Below are positions 17,003 to 25,101 of a DNA stretch of 41,353 nt, piece by piece; positions within the stretch are counted from its first letter, which is position 1; each line of letters opens with the position of its first letter. Source of the DNA: an uncultured Veillonellaceae bacterium (GTDB taxonomy: Bacteria > Bacillota > Negativicutes > Selenomonadales > Selenomonadaceae). Below the pieces are notes generated by a model that was not told where the DNA came from, ran no database searches, and saw only the letters and a program-made list of their open reading frames with translations. The translations under genes and the position numbers were made by a program. Location: NCBI GenBank assembly GCA_902766015.1, contig CACXCC010000056.1:1-41353 (forward strand), given 5' to 3'.

Positions 17003-17524
17003 TTACGGCAGCGTCTTAATCTGGCTGAACGGCCAGAATACGATCATGGCTTTGCCTTTGACCAGATTGTACGGTACGAAACCGACATCGGCAAAACGGC
17101 TGTCCTCCGAATTATTGCGGTTATCGCCCATGACGAAGATCGTTCCCTCCGGGACGGTTGTCTTCGGGAAACTGCCGCGCGTTTTTTCCAAAATGTAGGT
17201 TTCATGCAGGAGTTCGCCGTTGACGTAGACATCGCCGTTTTGAATCTCGATCGTATCGCCCGGCGTTGCAATAACACGTTTAATGAAGTCACGTTCCGGA
17301 TTGCGCGGATACTGGAAGACGAGGATTTCGCCCTTCTCCGGCGCGCGCGTACGGTAAACGAGCTTGTTGACAACAAGACGTTCCTCGGAAAGCAGCGTCG
17401 GCCGCATCGAGGGACCGTCGACGATATAGAGTTCAACGAGGAACTGACGGATAAAGAAGGCCAGAACAACGGCTACGATAATCGATATGGTCCAATCGCG
17501 CGCTTCTTTGCCAATTGAGCTCAT
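17003..17524 (-). CDS. lepB: Signal peptidase I
   Basis: A 173-residue type I signal peptidase. One N-terminal membrane segment (about 11-30) is followed by DGPSMRPTL with the catalytic Ser39, RDFIKRVIA with the general-base Lys82, and [11 protein letters not shown]. The short Gram-positive SipS-like form removes signal peptides outside the membrane, for example from the L,D-transpeptidase here. It follows rplS after a hairpin terminator. The rplS-lepB neighbourhood is common in Bacillota. Confidence 0.95.
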   Translation of the reverse strand: MSSIGKEARDWTISIIVAVVLAFFIRQFLVELYIVDGPSMRPTLLSEERLVVNKLVYRTRAPEKGEILVFQYPRNPERDFIKRVIATPGDTIEIQNGDVYVNGELLHETYILEKTRGSFPKTTVPEGTIFVMGDNRNNSEDSRFADVGFVPYNLVKGKAMIVFWPFSQIKTLP

Positions 17525-17556
17525 AAATAGATCCTCCCTACTACAGTCTTCTTAAG

Positions 17557-17584
17557 AAAATAGGGACTGCCGAAGCAGTCCCTA
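17557..17584 (-). terminator. Intrinsic terminator after rplS
   Basis: On the minus strand a 10-bp stem TAGGGACTGC/GCAGTCCCTA with a TTCG tetraloop is followed by TTTTCTT. It lies 12 bases after the rplS stop and separates rplS from lepB, perhaps with partial read-through. Confidence 0.85.
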
Positions 17585-17595
17585 CCGTACACCGA

Positions 17596-17937
17596 TTAGC
17601 GTTTTTCCTTGATGCGGGCAGCTTTACCCGTGAGGTTGCGCAGATAATAGAGTTTTGCGCGACGAACGATGCCGTGACGAAGGACATCGATCTTGGCAAC
17701 ACGCGGGGAATGAACCGGGAACGTACGCTCAACGCCGATACCGTAAGAGATACGACGAACCGTAAACGTCTCGCGGACACCCGTGCCCTGACGGCCGATG
17801 ACAACGCCTTCGAACATCTGAATACGCTCGCGGTTGCCCTCGACGATCTTTGCGTGAACACGAACCGTGTCACCTGCTTTGAACGCCGGGATATCGGAAC
17901 GCAGCTGCTCTTTTTCCAGTGTTTCGATGATATTCAT
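17596..17937 (-). CDS. rplS: 50S ribosomal protein L19
   Basis: A 113-residue L19, full length, with [24 protein letters not shown] and the C-terminal [24 protein letters not shown] precedes the ATG. In many bacteria rplS ends an rpsP-rimM-trmD-rplS operon. Here it stands alone, with its own promoter and leader on one side and a terminator on the other, directly after aroB. Confidence 0.97.
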   Translation of the reverse strand: MNIIETLEKEQLRSDIPAFKAGDTVRVHAKIVEGNRERIQMFEGVVIGRQGTGVRETFTVRRISYGIGVERTFPVHSPRVAKIDVLRHGIVRRAKLYYLRNLTGKAARIKEKR

Positions 17938-18009
17938 TTTTTATCCTCCTTTTGTCAGACGTTCATGGCAAACTCTTCTCACGGTTTACGCAGAGGACCG
18001 CCTGCATAC
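17938..18009 (-). ncRNA. Structured leader of rplS (possible L19 leader)
   Basis: The 70-odd bases between the predicted start of transcription and the rplS SD contain short self-complementary segments: GCAGG with CCTCTGC, and AAAC with GTTT around CGTGAGAAGA. Bacillota rplS mRNAs often carry an autoregulatory L19 leader. The assignment is by position and was not tested by a covariance model. Confidence 0.4.
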
Positions 18010-18015
18010 TCGCCT

Positions 18016-18044
18016 ATTTTACCATAAAGAAGGAGGCTGTGCAA
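18016..18044 (-). promoter_or_regulatory. Promoter of rplS
   Basis: Minus strand: TTGCAC (18039-18044), 17 bases, then TAAAAT (18016-18021) preceded by TGG, an extended -10. It starts a leader of about 75 bases before rplS. Confidence 0.65.
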
Positions 18045-18062
18045 CGGAAAAATACATTTTGT

Positions 18063-18080
18063 GTCAAAAAATTTTTTGAC
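18063..18080. repeat. Perfect 18-bp AT-rich palindrome after aroB
   Basis: GTCAAAAAATTTTTTGAC reads the same on both strands. It lies 6 bases after the aroB stop and about 20 bases upstream of the rplS -35. It could be a weak bidirectional terminator or a protein-binding site; the sequence alone does not decide. Confidence 0.6.
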
Positions 18081-18085
18081 CGGTC

Positions 18086-19174
18086 TTATGCCTGAATGCG
18101 CCGTGCCATTGCGGCTTTGACGATGTCTTCCGGCACGTCGTTGCGGCAGGTAACCGTTCCGATACTCGTCATGAGAACCCAGTTGACTTTACCGCCGATG
18201 GTTTTCTTATCGTGGAAAATATCCGGATACATACCTTCGACCGTGCAGCCTTCGGCGTAAAGCGGCAGATGCAGGGACGAGATGAGTGTTTTGACGCGTT
18301 TGACGTCAGCCTGACTGACGAGCCCGAGCGCTTCGCTGATGTCAGCCGCTCCGGCCATGCCGATCGCGACGGCTTCACCGTGATTGTAACGCGTGTAATG
18401 CGTTTCTTTTTCGATCGCGTGCGCCATTGTGTGACCGAAATTCAAAATCCGGCGCAGGCCGTGTTCCTGCTCGTCTTCGCTGACAACAGCGGCCTTGATT
18501 TCACACGAACGCGCAATCATATGCTCCGCCGTCGTCGGTTCGAGTGCGAGAACGTCCGCCTGATGCGTTTCGAGAAAACGGAAAAACTCCGGATCGTAGA
18601 TGATACCGTACTTGACGATTTCACCGAGCCCCGTATAGATTTCACGCGGCGGCAGGGTCTTCATCATGGCAAGGTCGATAAAAACGGCTTTCGGCTGATA
18701 AAAGGCGCCGATGAGGTTTTTCCCGAGTCTGTGATCGACGGCCACTTTGCCGCCGACGCTCGAGTCAACCTGTGCAAGCAGACTCGTCGGAATCTGAACA
18801 AACGGGACGCCGCGCATATACGTCGCCGCGATAAAACCGGCGAGATCACCGACCACGCCGCCGCCGAGAGCAAAGATCGCCGATTTGCGGTCAAGTCCTG
18901 CTTCAATCGCCTGCGTATAAAGTTCTTCCGCAACCTGCAGAGATTTTGACGGTTCGCCGGCGGGAATCGTCGCGACGGTCACGTTCTTCCCGGCGCGTTC
19001 GAGGATTTCGCGCACATAGTCAGCGTAAAGCGGCCCGACATTGCTGTCCGTGATCAGCATGGCTTTCTGCGAAAAGCCCGCCTGACGGACAAATGCCTCG
19101 AGCTGTTTTGCGAGATCCGTCCCGATCAAAATATCATAACTGTTTTTGCCTAAATCAACCTTTACCGTCCGCAT
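18086..19174 (-). CDS. aroB: 3-dehydroquinate synthase
   Basis: A 362-residue AroB with EPSKSL, the GGGVVGDLAGFIAATYMRG nucleotide-binding segment, QVDSSVGGKVAVDH and the NFGHTMAHAIE zinc-ligand motif. It converts DAHP to 3-dehydroquinate in the shikimate pathway. ATG 19174 is chosen because GAGGT precedes it and it starts 1 base after the aroK stop. A longer upstream frame overlaps aroK. Third gene of the aroC-aroK-aroB operon. Confidence 0.96.
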   Translation of the reverse strand: MRTVKVDLGKNSYDILIGTDLAKQLEAFVRQAGFSQKAMLITDSNVGPLYADYVREILERAGKNVTVATIPAGEPSKSLQVAEELYTQAIEAGLDRKSAIFALGGGVVGDLAGFIAATYMRGVPFVQIPTSLLAQVDSSVGGKVAVDHRLGKNLIGAFYQPKAVFIDLAMMKTLPPREIYTGLGEIVKYGIIYDPEFFRFLETHQADVLALEPTTAEHMIARSCEIKAAVVSEDEQEHGLRRILNFGHTMAHAIEKETHYTRYNHGEAVAIGMAGAADISEALGLVSQADVKRVKTLISSLHLPLYAEGCTVEGMYPDIFHDKKTIGGKVNWVLMTSIGTVTCRNDVPEDIVKAAMARRIQA

Positions 19175-19175
19175 A

Positions 19176-19700
19176 TTATACCTCTTTTGCTTTATAAATC
19201 CGTATGATCTGCTCGGCTGCCCTGAGCGGTGTGACATGACTCGTGTCAATCGTCACGTCGGCATCCGCATAAAGGCCGGCGCGTTCCTGCATGACTTTTT
19301 CGACGGCAGCACGGCGGTTTCCCTGATCTTCCTTGTCGAGCACGGGACGCTCGCCGCGTTTTCCCGTCCGTAACAGGATCGTGTCAATGTCAGCTGTCAG
19401 ACAAACAATAAGTCCGTTTTGACGTAAGTCGCGGATATTGTCCGGATTTTTTACGACTCCGCCGCCGGTCGAAATGACCGCATGCTGACGTTTTGACGCT
19501 TCCTGCACAACCTGACGCTCGCAGGCACGGAAATACGCTTCGCCTTTCTGCGCGAACATATCGGGGATTTTCATGTTGAACTTCTTCTCGATTTCAACGT
19601 CAAGGTCGAGAAATGCATAGCCTAGGCGGCTCGCGAGAAGCCGTCCCGTACTCGTTTTTCCCGTTCCCATAAAACCGGTCAGGACGATATTTGTCTTCAT
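19176..19700 (-). CDS. aroK: Shikimate kinase
   Basis: A 174-residue kinase with Walker A GFMGTGKT (9-16), FLDLDVEIE, the shikimate-binding STGGGVV motif and a RPVL lid segment. It phosphorylates shikimate with ATP. Separated from aroC and aroB by only 3 and 1 bases, so translation is probably coupled. Confidence 0.96.
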   Translation of the reverse strand: MKTNIVLTGFMGTGKTSTGRLLASRLGYAFLDLDVEIEKKFNMKIPDMFAQKGEAYFRACERQVVQEASKRQHAVISTGGGVVKNPDNIRDLRQNGLIVCLTADIDTILLRTGKRGERPVLDKEDQGNRRAAVEKVMQERAGLYADADVTIDTSHVTPLRAAEQIIRIYKAKEV

Positions 19701-19703
19701 AAA

Positions 19704-20864
19704 TTACCAGCCCTTCCCGATGCGTTCATTGTAAGCGGCAATGGCGGATTTGACGTCAGACAGAGCGTCGGAACCGAATTTCTCACAGATCGCCTGCGCG
19801 ATGACTATAGCAACCATGGCTTCGCCGACGACAGACGCCGCCGGAACGGCACAAACGTCACTGCGCTCCTTGCAGGCGAGAACAGCCGAATGGGACGCGA
19901 TGTCAATCGAATGGAGTGGTGACATAAGAGTCGGAATCGGCTTCATAACGGCGCGGACCGAAATTTCTTCGCCGTTCGTCATGCCGCCTTCGAGTCCGCC
20001 GGCGCGGTTTGTTTTCCGGTAAACATGACCGTTCTCGTCGAGGAACATTTCGTCATGGATCTGACTCCCCGGCAGTTCCGCGCACTGTACACCGGCACCG
20101 ACTTCGACAGCTTTGATCGCCTGAATGGACATGAGCGCTCCCGCGAGGCGGCCGTCAAGTCGACGATCCCACTGAATATGACTGCCGAGTCCGGCAGGAC
20201 AGCCGCGCACGATGACTTCAAATTTGCCGCCGAGCGTATCGCCGTCTTTCTGCGCCTGATGAATTCGCGCCTTGATCTTTTCGCCGGCTTCCGGATCGCA
20301 ACAGTTGAGTTCCGTGCTGTTGATTTCGCCGATTTTCGAACGGTCGATTTTGCTTTCATCAACGCCGATTCCGCCGATCATGACCACCTGTGACACGACC
20401 GAAATGCCGAGTGCACGTAAAAATTCCTTGCAGAGTGCGCCGACAGCAACACGCATTGTCGTTTCACGCGCACTTGAACGTTCGAGAATATCGCGGACAT
20501 CCTCGCGGTCATATTTGCGAAGTCCCGTAAAATCCGCATGTCCAGGACGCGCCGCCGTGACTTTCGGGCCCGTCGGTTCGCCGAATGCCGCCATGCGTGC
20601 GCCCCAATTCGAGTGATCGCGATTCTTTACCTGCAGCGTCACGGGGCCGCCGAGCGTTTCACCGAAACGAATCCCCGAAAGGACATTTACCTGATCCGTC
20701 TCGATGAGCATGCGTCCGCCGCGGCCGTATCCCTGTTGACGCCGGGCAAGATCGCGGTTAATCGCCTCTTCGCTGACTTTCAGTCCCGCCGGCAGACCTT
20801 CAAGGATCGCCGTCAGGCACGGTCCGTGTGATTCGCCTGCCGTCAAAAAACGTAATTCCGTCAT
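19704..20864 (-). CDS. aroC: Chorismate synthase
   Basis: A 386-residue AroC, full length, with GESHGPCLTAILEGLPAG at the N-terminus, RRQQGYGRGGRM, RPGHADFTG and ARETTMRVAVGA. It uses reduced FMN to form chorismate. First gene of the aro operon, transcribed away from the pilus-type operon, from which it is separated by a terminator. Confidence 0.96.
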   Translation of the reverse strand: MTELRFLTAGESHGPCLTAILEGLPAGLKVSEEAINRDLARRQQGYGRGGRMLIETDQVNVLSGIRFGETLGGPVTLQVKNRDHSNWGARMAAFGEPTGPKVTAARPGHADFTGLRKYDREDVRDILERSSARETTMRVAVGALCKEFLRALGISVVSQVVMIGGIGVDESKIDRSKIGEINSTELNCCDPEAGEKIKARIHQAQKDGDTLGGKFEVIVRGCPAGLGSHIQWDRRLDGRLAGALMSIQAIKAVEVGAGVQCAELPGSQIHDEMFLDENGHVYRKTNRAGGLEGGMTNGEEISVRAVMKPIPTLMSPLHSIDIASHSAVLACKERSDVCAVPAASVVGEAMVAIVIAQAICEKFGSDALSDVKSAIAAYNERIGKGW

Positions 20865-20895
20865 ATGCTACACTCCCTTTACATTGTTACTCTCT

Positions 20896-20924
20896 AGCAT
20901 ACAACAGGAACGAAACAAGTACAA
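20896..20924 (-). promoter_or_regulatory. Possible promoter of aroC-aroK-aroB
   Basis: Minus strand: TTGTAC (20919-20924), 17 bases, TATGCT (20896-20901), about 30 bases before the aroC ATG and just after a terminator. Both boxes are imperfect. Confidence 0.4.
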
Positions 20925-20926
20925 GT

Positions 20927-20960
20927 AAAAAAGAGATTGCACCGCGCCGGCGGAACAATC
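20927..20960 (-). terminator. Intrinsic terminator of the pilus-type operon
   Basis: Minus strand: a GATTG/CAATC outer stem and CCGC/GCGG inner stem, followed by CTCTTTTTT. It lies 26 bases after the pilO stop and closes the pilin-to-pilO transcript before aroC. Confidence 0.8.
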
Positions 20961-20986
20961 CCCTTCTCTAAACTGTATTCTTCCTG

Positions 20987-21517
20987 TCAAACAGCGGCGA
21001 AAGCAAAGATCTGCATTTCAAGATGACATCGCAGCATCCCCGCTTCGGCGCTTTCGATCCGTACTTCACGGATTTTGACGTAACGCCCCCTTTCCTCGAT
21101 CTGCCGAAAGAACGAAACGAGCTGAAAATAATTGCCCTTGCAGACAAGTGCGATCGGGAGAGTCGTTAGCCCGCCTTCGTTCTGCTGATTGCCCGGCGTG
21201 ACTTTTTCGATGGTCAACCCCGCAATGACAGCTTTACGTTGAATCGCGGTCAAAAAGGCGCCCTGATCCAACGACTCCGGCAATGTCCGTAAAATCCGCT
21301 TTTCCCGCGCCGTCGTTTCCGCTTCCCAATTCGGACGCGATGTACGGGTGCGGGCAAACGCTTCAACCGTTTCGACTTGTTTTGTGATCTGCAGGCGCTG
21401 CTCTTCTATCCACACACGACGCTCCAGCAGCAGACTGTGAATCAAAAATCCGACTATAACGATGAGCGCGCAGACACTGCCGAGTACAGCGAGCTGTTTT
21501 TTCTCCCCGTTTCTCAT
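20987..21517 (-). CDS. pilO: PilO-like type IV pilus alignment protein
   Basis: A 176-residue protein with one N-terminal membrane segment (about 8-30), a coiled region (about 35-75) and a C-terminal ferredoxin-like domain containing GNYFQLVSFFRQIEERGRYVKI. That segment resembles the PilO/GspM core, which links the inner membrane platform to the rest of the pilus machine. It overlaps the previous gene by 4 bases (ATGA), so translation is coupled. Last gene of the operon. Sequence identity to known PilO is low, so the call rests on topology, motif and position. Confidence 0.75.
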   Translation of the reverse strand: MRNGEKKQLAVLGSVCALIVIVGFLIHSLLLERRVWIEEQRLQITKQVETVEAFARTRTSRPNWEAETTAREKRILRTLPESLDQGAFLTAIQRKAVIAGLTIEKVTPGNQQNEGGLTTLPIALVCKGNYFQLVSFFRQIEERGRYVKIREVRIESAEAGMLRCHLEMQIFAFAAV

Positions 21518-22761
21518 CCTGTTTCCTCGTTCCTTTCCTTTTTATTTTCTGTCCCGATATTTAATTGAAAGGCAATCCCCCCTTCCGTCGGATCGGCATG
21601 AACATCTTCGAGTACGGCTTTACCGCCGGGAGCAACGCTTTTTGACTCGACGTCACGGAAATACGCGGCAAAGTCGTCATACGACGCGGCGCGTCCCTGC
21701 AGGCGGAGTTTCCCGCCTTCTTCCAGTGTCACACTGCGCAGCCAGACGCGTTCCTGCGTATTATTACCGAGTTGAACACAAAGTTCAAACGGCGACACAC
21801 CGGAGCCCTCGATTTGACGGAAAGCCTGCTCCCGTTTCGCAATTGCCGCTTCCGCACGTACGGTTTCGTTCATGCGCTGCTCTTCCGACCGCAGACTTTG
21901 TTGACGCTGCTGCACATTTTCGAGTGCCGCATGACTCCCGTAAAGCATGGCAACGTCAACGCACCAGACGGCAACGGTCAAAACGACGATGAACATTGAC
22001 GTCACCAGGCCGACACGCCGGTAATCCCAACGGTTTCGGTTTTCGGGCAGGAAGTTGCGTCCGAATGTGACGTCGGATTCCCCGCAATTGACACAGCCGG
22101 CAAGCAAAGCCGCATGAATGGCATCCCGTCGTTCCGCTGGGGTGAGGGTATGTGTCGGTACAGACATAATAATATCGGTATTCCCTACAGTAAACGTTGA
22201 CGAATCCGCTGCGGAAACGCCCGCTGATTCTCCCGGCAGAGGAACCGTCAACGCCTGACAGTCACAAACCGGCTCCAACGTCTCTCTGACGGCAGAAACC
22301 AGCGCGTTCGGAACACCGGCGAGCCAAAATGTCAGCTCGTTCTGAGGAAGCTGCTCAAACGCAATGGCAAATTCCGACGCTTCCATGCCGAGATCGGCAA
22401 CGTTCGCATCAAATTCCCAAAACAGAGCCTCATGCCGTTCCTCCGCCGGAATGGTTAACGGCAAATCGATAAGATACGTCAGTGCCGCTTCGGGAGGCAG
22501 ACTGACACCGAACGGTGTATCTGACGTCAACTCCTCCCCGATCCACTGACGCAGTTCACGAAGCCACGCCCCGGCTTCCTTGGCCGTAAACGGCTGTTTC
22601 CATAAATATCGTTTTTCATCCGTCAGATACCATGCCCCGTCCTGACGCTGCAGACAGACCAGCGCAATCCCGGTTGACGTCAAAGCCGCTCCCGCCCGCC
22701 TCGTGTCATCCCGTTCGAAAAAGGAACGCACGCGCCTACAGGAAGAAGCCCATCCAGACAT
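21514..22761 (-). CDS. PilM-PilN fusion (GspL-like) pilus platform protein
   Basis: A 415-residue protein. The cytosolic part (about 1-245) looks like a reduced actin-like PilM domain, starting near TSTGIALVCLQ. It is followed by a membrane segment (about 252-272), a coiled coil (about 278-315) and a PilN-like extracytoplasmic domain (VWLRSVTLEEGGKLRLQGRA). PilM alone is usually about 350 residues and PilN about 180, so this is compact and resembles GspL of type II secretion. The start ATG at 22761 has GGGGGG upstream and overlaps the preceding gene by 26 bases. It probably couples a cytosolic ATPase to pilin assembly; no such ATPase is encoded in the window. Confidence 0.7.
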   Translation of the reverse strand: MSGWASSCRRVRSFFERDDTRRAGAALTSTGIALVCLQRQDGAWYLTDEKRYLWKQPFTAKEAGAWLRELRQWIGEELTSDTPFGVSLPPEAALTYLIDLPLTIPAEERHEALFWEFDANVADLGMEASEFAIAFEQLPQNELTFWLAGVPNALVSAVRETLEPVCDCQALTVPLPGESAGVSAADSSTFTVGNTDIIMSVPTHTLTPAERRDAIHAALLAGCVNCGESDVTFGRNFLPENRNRWDYRRVGLVTSMFIVVLTVAVWCVDVAMLYGSHAALENVQQRQQSLRSEEQRMNETVRAEAAIAKREQAFRQIEGSGVSPFELCVQLGNNTQERVWLRSVTLEEGGKLRLQGRAASYDDFAAYFRDVESKSVAPGGKAVLEDVHADPTEGGIAFQLNIGTENKKERNEETG

Positions 22762-23149
22762 ATCGATCCCCCCGTTTCGTTAAATATCCTTTCATTTCCA
22801 AATGACGCCTCCACCCGTCATCCTTGTTCGGCTCGGCATACGCATAAAGATAAACCGTATCGTTGCTGCGTTTTTCGTAAACCCGGACTGTCACATCATC
22901 CGTTGTCATGGAATACCGCATTTGAATTTTACCGGACGGAGCATCCGTCCCGTTCTGCATGACATCGACAGCCGCACGCCGCAGTTCGCTTTCTGCCGCC
23001 GTATAGAGCTGCGTTTCACGATAGTAATCCTCTCCGTTGCTGCGCCCCGAAAGAGAAAAATAGATCAAGGCCATACCGAGTGCAAAGCTGATCATAAGCA
23101 GTGCCAGCGCGAACAATGTCGCCGTTCCCTGTTCCCGTTGATTCCTCAT
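22736..23149 (-). CDS. Minor pseudopilin, PilX/GspK-like
   Basis: A 137-residue protein: a short basic leader MRNQREQG, then TATLFALALLMISFALGMALIYF as the hydrophobic helix, then a small soluble domain. Position 5 after the predicted cleavage is Phe, not Glu. That is a feature of GspK/PilX tip pseudopilins, but this one lacks the large GspK insertion. ATG 23149 is chosen for GGAGGTG 7 bases upstream; an upstream in-frame ATG is less well placed. It lies between the GspJ-like and PilM-PilN genes. Confidence 0.6.
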   Translation of the reverse strand: MRNQREQGTATLFALALLMISFALGMALIYFSLSGRSNGEDYYRETQLYTAAESELRRAAVDVMQNGTDAPSGKIQMRYSMTTDDVTVRVYEKRSNDTVYLYAYAEPNKDDGWRRHLEMKGYLTKRGDRYVWMGFFL

Positions 23150-23150
23150 T

Positions 23151-23675
23151 CTACGGCACCTCCGGCACATAAACCGCCGTTGTCAGCCCGTAACGATGCC
23201 CCGTTACACGGCTTTTCCCTTCCAAACCGATACGGAACAGACCCGGTTTGACCTTACGGCAGGAAAATGACGTGATGTCAACGCCGGCCAGGGCATGTTC
23301 TCCCGTCATCGGCGCCGTATTTTGATTGCGCACGAGTTTATGCAGACGGTCCTTTTCGTGTACCCAATACCAAACCTTTTCTTCACGCAGTACACCGTTA
23401 TTCTCGCGTTTATAAATAATCCGCAAACCGCCCGATCCTTCCGGCGAAACGGCTTTGAGTATACTGCCGGACTCGGCGTCGCGGACGATACGCTGCATGG
23501 AAGAAGAAATTTCCTGCTGCAGTTCCCAGTCCGCGAGCAAAAAAACATACCATCGTCCTGCCGCGAGAAGCATGACCGCCATTGACATCAAAAGCAATAA
23601 CTGGAGAGGAAACGCGAGCAGAAAATCGAGCAGGATCATACCGCGTTCCCTGTCATTTCCCCGCCTCCCTGTCAA
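23151..23675 (-). CDS. Minor pseudopilin, PilW/GspJ-like
   Basis: A 174-residue protein with leader TGRRGNDRERG, then MILLDFLLAFPLQLLLLMSM as the N-terminal helix. Mature position 1 is Met and position 5 Asp rather than the usual Phe and Glu. The soluble part is beta-rich and contains VWYWVHEKDRLHKLVRNQN, as in GspJ/ComGF-type proteins. The start is TTG at 23675, supported by AAGGAGGTG 7 bases upstream. It overlaps the upstream gene by 23 bases. Confidence 0.6.
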   Translation of the reverse strand: MTGRRGNDRERGMILLDFLLAFPLQLLLLMSMAVMLLAAGRWYVFLLADWELQQEISSSMQRIVRDAESGSILKAVSPEGSGGLRIIYKRENNGVLREEKVWYWVHEKDRLHKLVRNQNTAPMTGEHALAGVDITSFSCRKVKPGLFRIGLEGKSRVTGHRYGLTTAVYVPEVP

Positions 23676-24123
23676 GCGGAATCACCTCCTTTTTAAGTGT
23701 CAATGCCGCATCCCTGCCCCGATTTTGCCAATTGACTTCTACTGTTACGGTATAAACACCGGTATCAGACGGCTGACATGTCGTCGTGACGCGATAAGAT
23801 GTATTGCCGCGCTGCAGATCGGACGTTTCACCCTGCCAGGAAATCTCCGCCGGAAGCTGTTTCTGCGCATCCGCTTTTTGACTCACATACGCCAATTGCT
23901 GACGCGCGAGAAACACAGCTCCCTGACGTGTTCCTTCGCCAGCAGAAAGCGCGGCCGCCTGCGGATATAGCTGCATAACCGCGGCAACGGCGAGCACGAT
24001 AATGCCGAGAACGACGGTCTCCATGAGGAAAAATCCGGTTTCCGGTTTCCTCCTATTGACGTTCGAGACGGATGCGTCCGCCTGTCGCCAGAATGATTTT
24101 CCGGCATTTACTTCGTTCGCCAT
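23653..24123 (-). CDS. Minor pseudopilin, PilV/GspI-like, with a long leader
   Basis: A 156-residue protein. The type III prepilin site is PETG then FFLMETVVLGIIVLAVAAVM, with Glu at mature position 5. The leader before cleavage is about 30 residues, much longer than its neighbours. ATG 24123 has GAGGTG 7 bases upstream and lies inside the end of the GspH-like gene (70-base overlap). A strong AGGAGG at 24049-24054, exactly at the stop of the upstream gene, has no usable start codon after it; a lost short-leader start is possible. Confidence 0.6.
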   Translation of the reverse strand: MANEVNAGKSFWRQADASVSNVNRRKPETGFFLMETVVLGIIVLAVAAVMQLYPQAAALSAGEGTRQGAVFLARQQLAYVSQKADAQKQLPAEISWQGETSDLQRGNTSYRVTTTCQPSDTGVYTVTVEVNWQNRGRDAALTLKKEVIPLDREAGK

Positions 24124-24529
24124 TACGAAACACCTCAATCGTCATATTCGCCATATTGGGATTGCCGAAATAATGAAACGCCAAGTCAACCGTCGCCTTT
24201 GTCCCGTAATTTTTCTTCATAATCAACACGGAAGGAAGGCAACGGTGACGTGAAATGATTTCACTGCCGCGTAAAAGCGTATACGAATCGCCCTGAAGGC
24301 GCAAAACGGGCGCACTGCTCCGCCGTTCCGGCGAAAGCGTACTCGTGTCCGTCGTAAGGCGGCTCAGAGATTGCAGACGTCGGATATCGGCGAGCAAATG
24401 CTCCGATTCGTATTCGAGAGCCGCTTCGCGGTAAAACGTCCCGATCGCCGGAACAGCCATCGTAAACGTCACGATCACTGCGGAGATCAGGAGCAGCCAT
24501 TCGAGGCCGGCAAATCCCCGTTCTCTCAT
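24053..24529 (-). CDS. Minor pseudopilin, GspH/FimT-like
   Basis: A 158-residue protein with leader MRERG, then FAGLEWLLLISAVIVTFTMAV; Glu is present at mature position 5. The rest is a soluble domain with RLQGDSYTLLRGSEIISRH, resembling ComGD/GspH pseudopilins. It overlaps the peptidase gene by 4 bases (ATGA) and is followed by three more pseudopilin genes. Confidence 0.65.
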   Translation of the reverse strand: MRERGFAGLEWLLLISAVIVTFTMAVPAIGTFYREAALEYESEHLLADIRRLQSLSRLTTDTSTLSPERRSSAPVLRLQGDSYTLLRGSEIISRHRCLPSVLIMKKNYGTKATVDLAFHYFGNPNMANMTIEVFRNGERSKCRKIILATGGRIRLERQ

Positions 24530-25101
24530 AAGAAGCTCCCGTAAACGGCAAGGATTTCCTCTCCCGCGAAAAACACCGTCAAAGCGCCGAGCGAAAGAAA
24601 CGGGCCGAACGGCAGCGTATCGCGTCCCCGATGGTGACGGAAAAGGAAAAAGAGTGCCGTCAAACCGCCGAAGAGGAATGCGAAAAAGAGCGCCGGTATA
24701 ATACCGGATAATCCGAGCCAGATGCCGAGAACACCGCCGAATTTGACATCACCGAGACCGAGCCCTCCCTGCGTCACGAAACGCAGCAGATAAAGCAATC
24801 CCCCTCCCGTAATCGCACCGGATACGAGATCCGCCATCGACATACCGTCAAGATAGGACGCAACAAGTCCGAGAACGGTAAGCGGCAAAAGCAGGCGGTC
24901 GTAGATCAAGCCTTGCAGACAATCAAACAGACTCAGGATCAACAAAGCACTCAAAAAGCCCATCGTGATCAATCGGTCGGAGTTTGACGGTATCCAGATA
25001 AGAGTCCCGCATATGATCAGAGCGTGCCCGAACCCTAAAACATACCGGTACGGCAGGAGCGAAGACCACGGAACCGGCGTCACGCCGATCAGGCTGTTCA
25101 T
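24526..25101 (-). CDS. Prepilin peptidase (A24), peptidase half only
   Basis: A 191-residue polytopic membrane protein. Catalytic aspartates of the aspartic prepilin peptidase family are seen at D60 (LFDCLQGLIYDRLLLP) and D118 (GLGLGDVKF). The usual N-terminal half of PilD/ComC, with its zinc Cys motif and N-methyltransferase function, is absent. Type IV prepilins made here may therefore be cleaved but not N-methylated unless another enzyme acts. It overlaps the first pilin by 4 bases. It would process the five pilin-like proteins encoded around it. Confidence 0.85.
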   Translation of the reverse strand: MNSLIGVTPVPWSSLLPYRYVLGFGHALIICGTLIWIPSNSDRLITMGFLSALLILSLFDCLQGLIYDRLLLPLTVLGLVASYLDGMSMADLVSGAITGGGLLYLLRFVTQGGLGLGDVKFGGVLGIWLGLSGIIPALFFAFLFGGLTALFFLFRHHRGRDTLPFGPFLSLGALTVFFAGEEILAVYGSFL

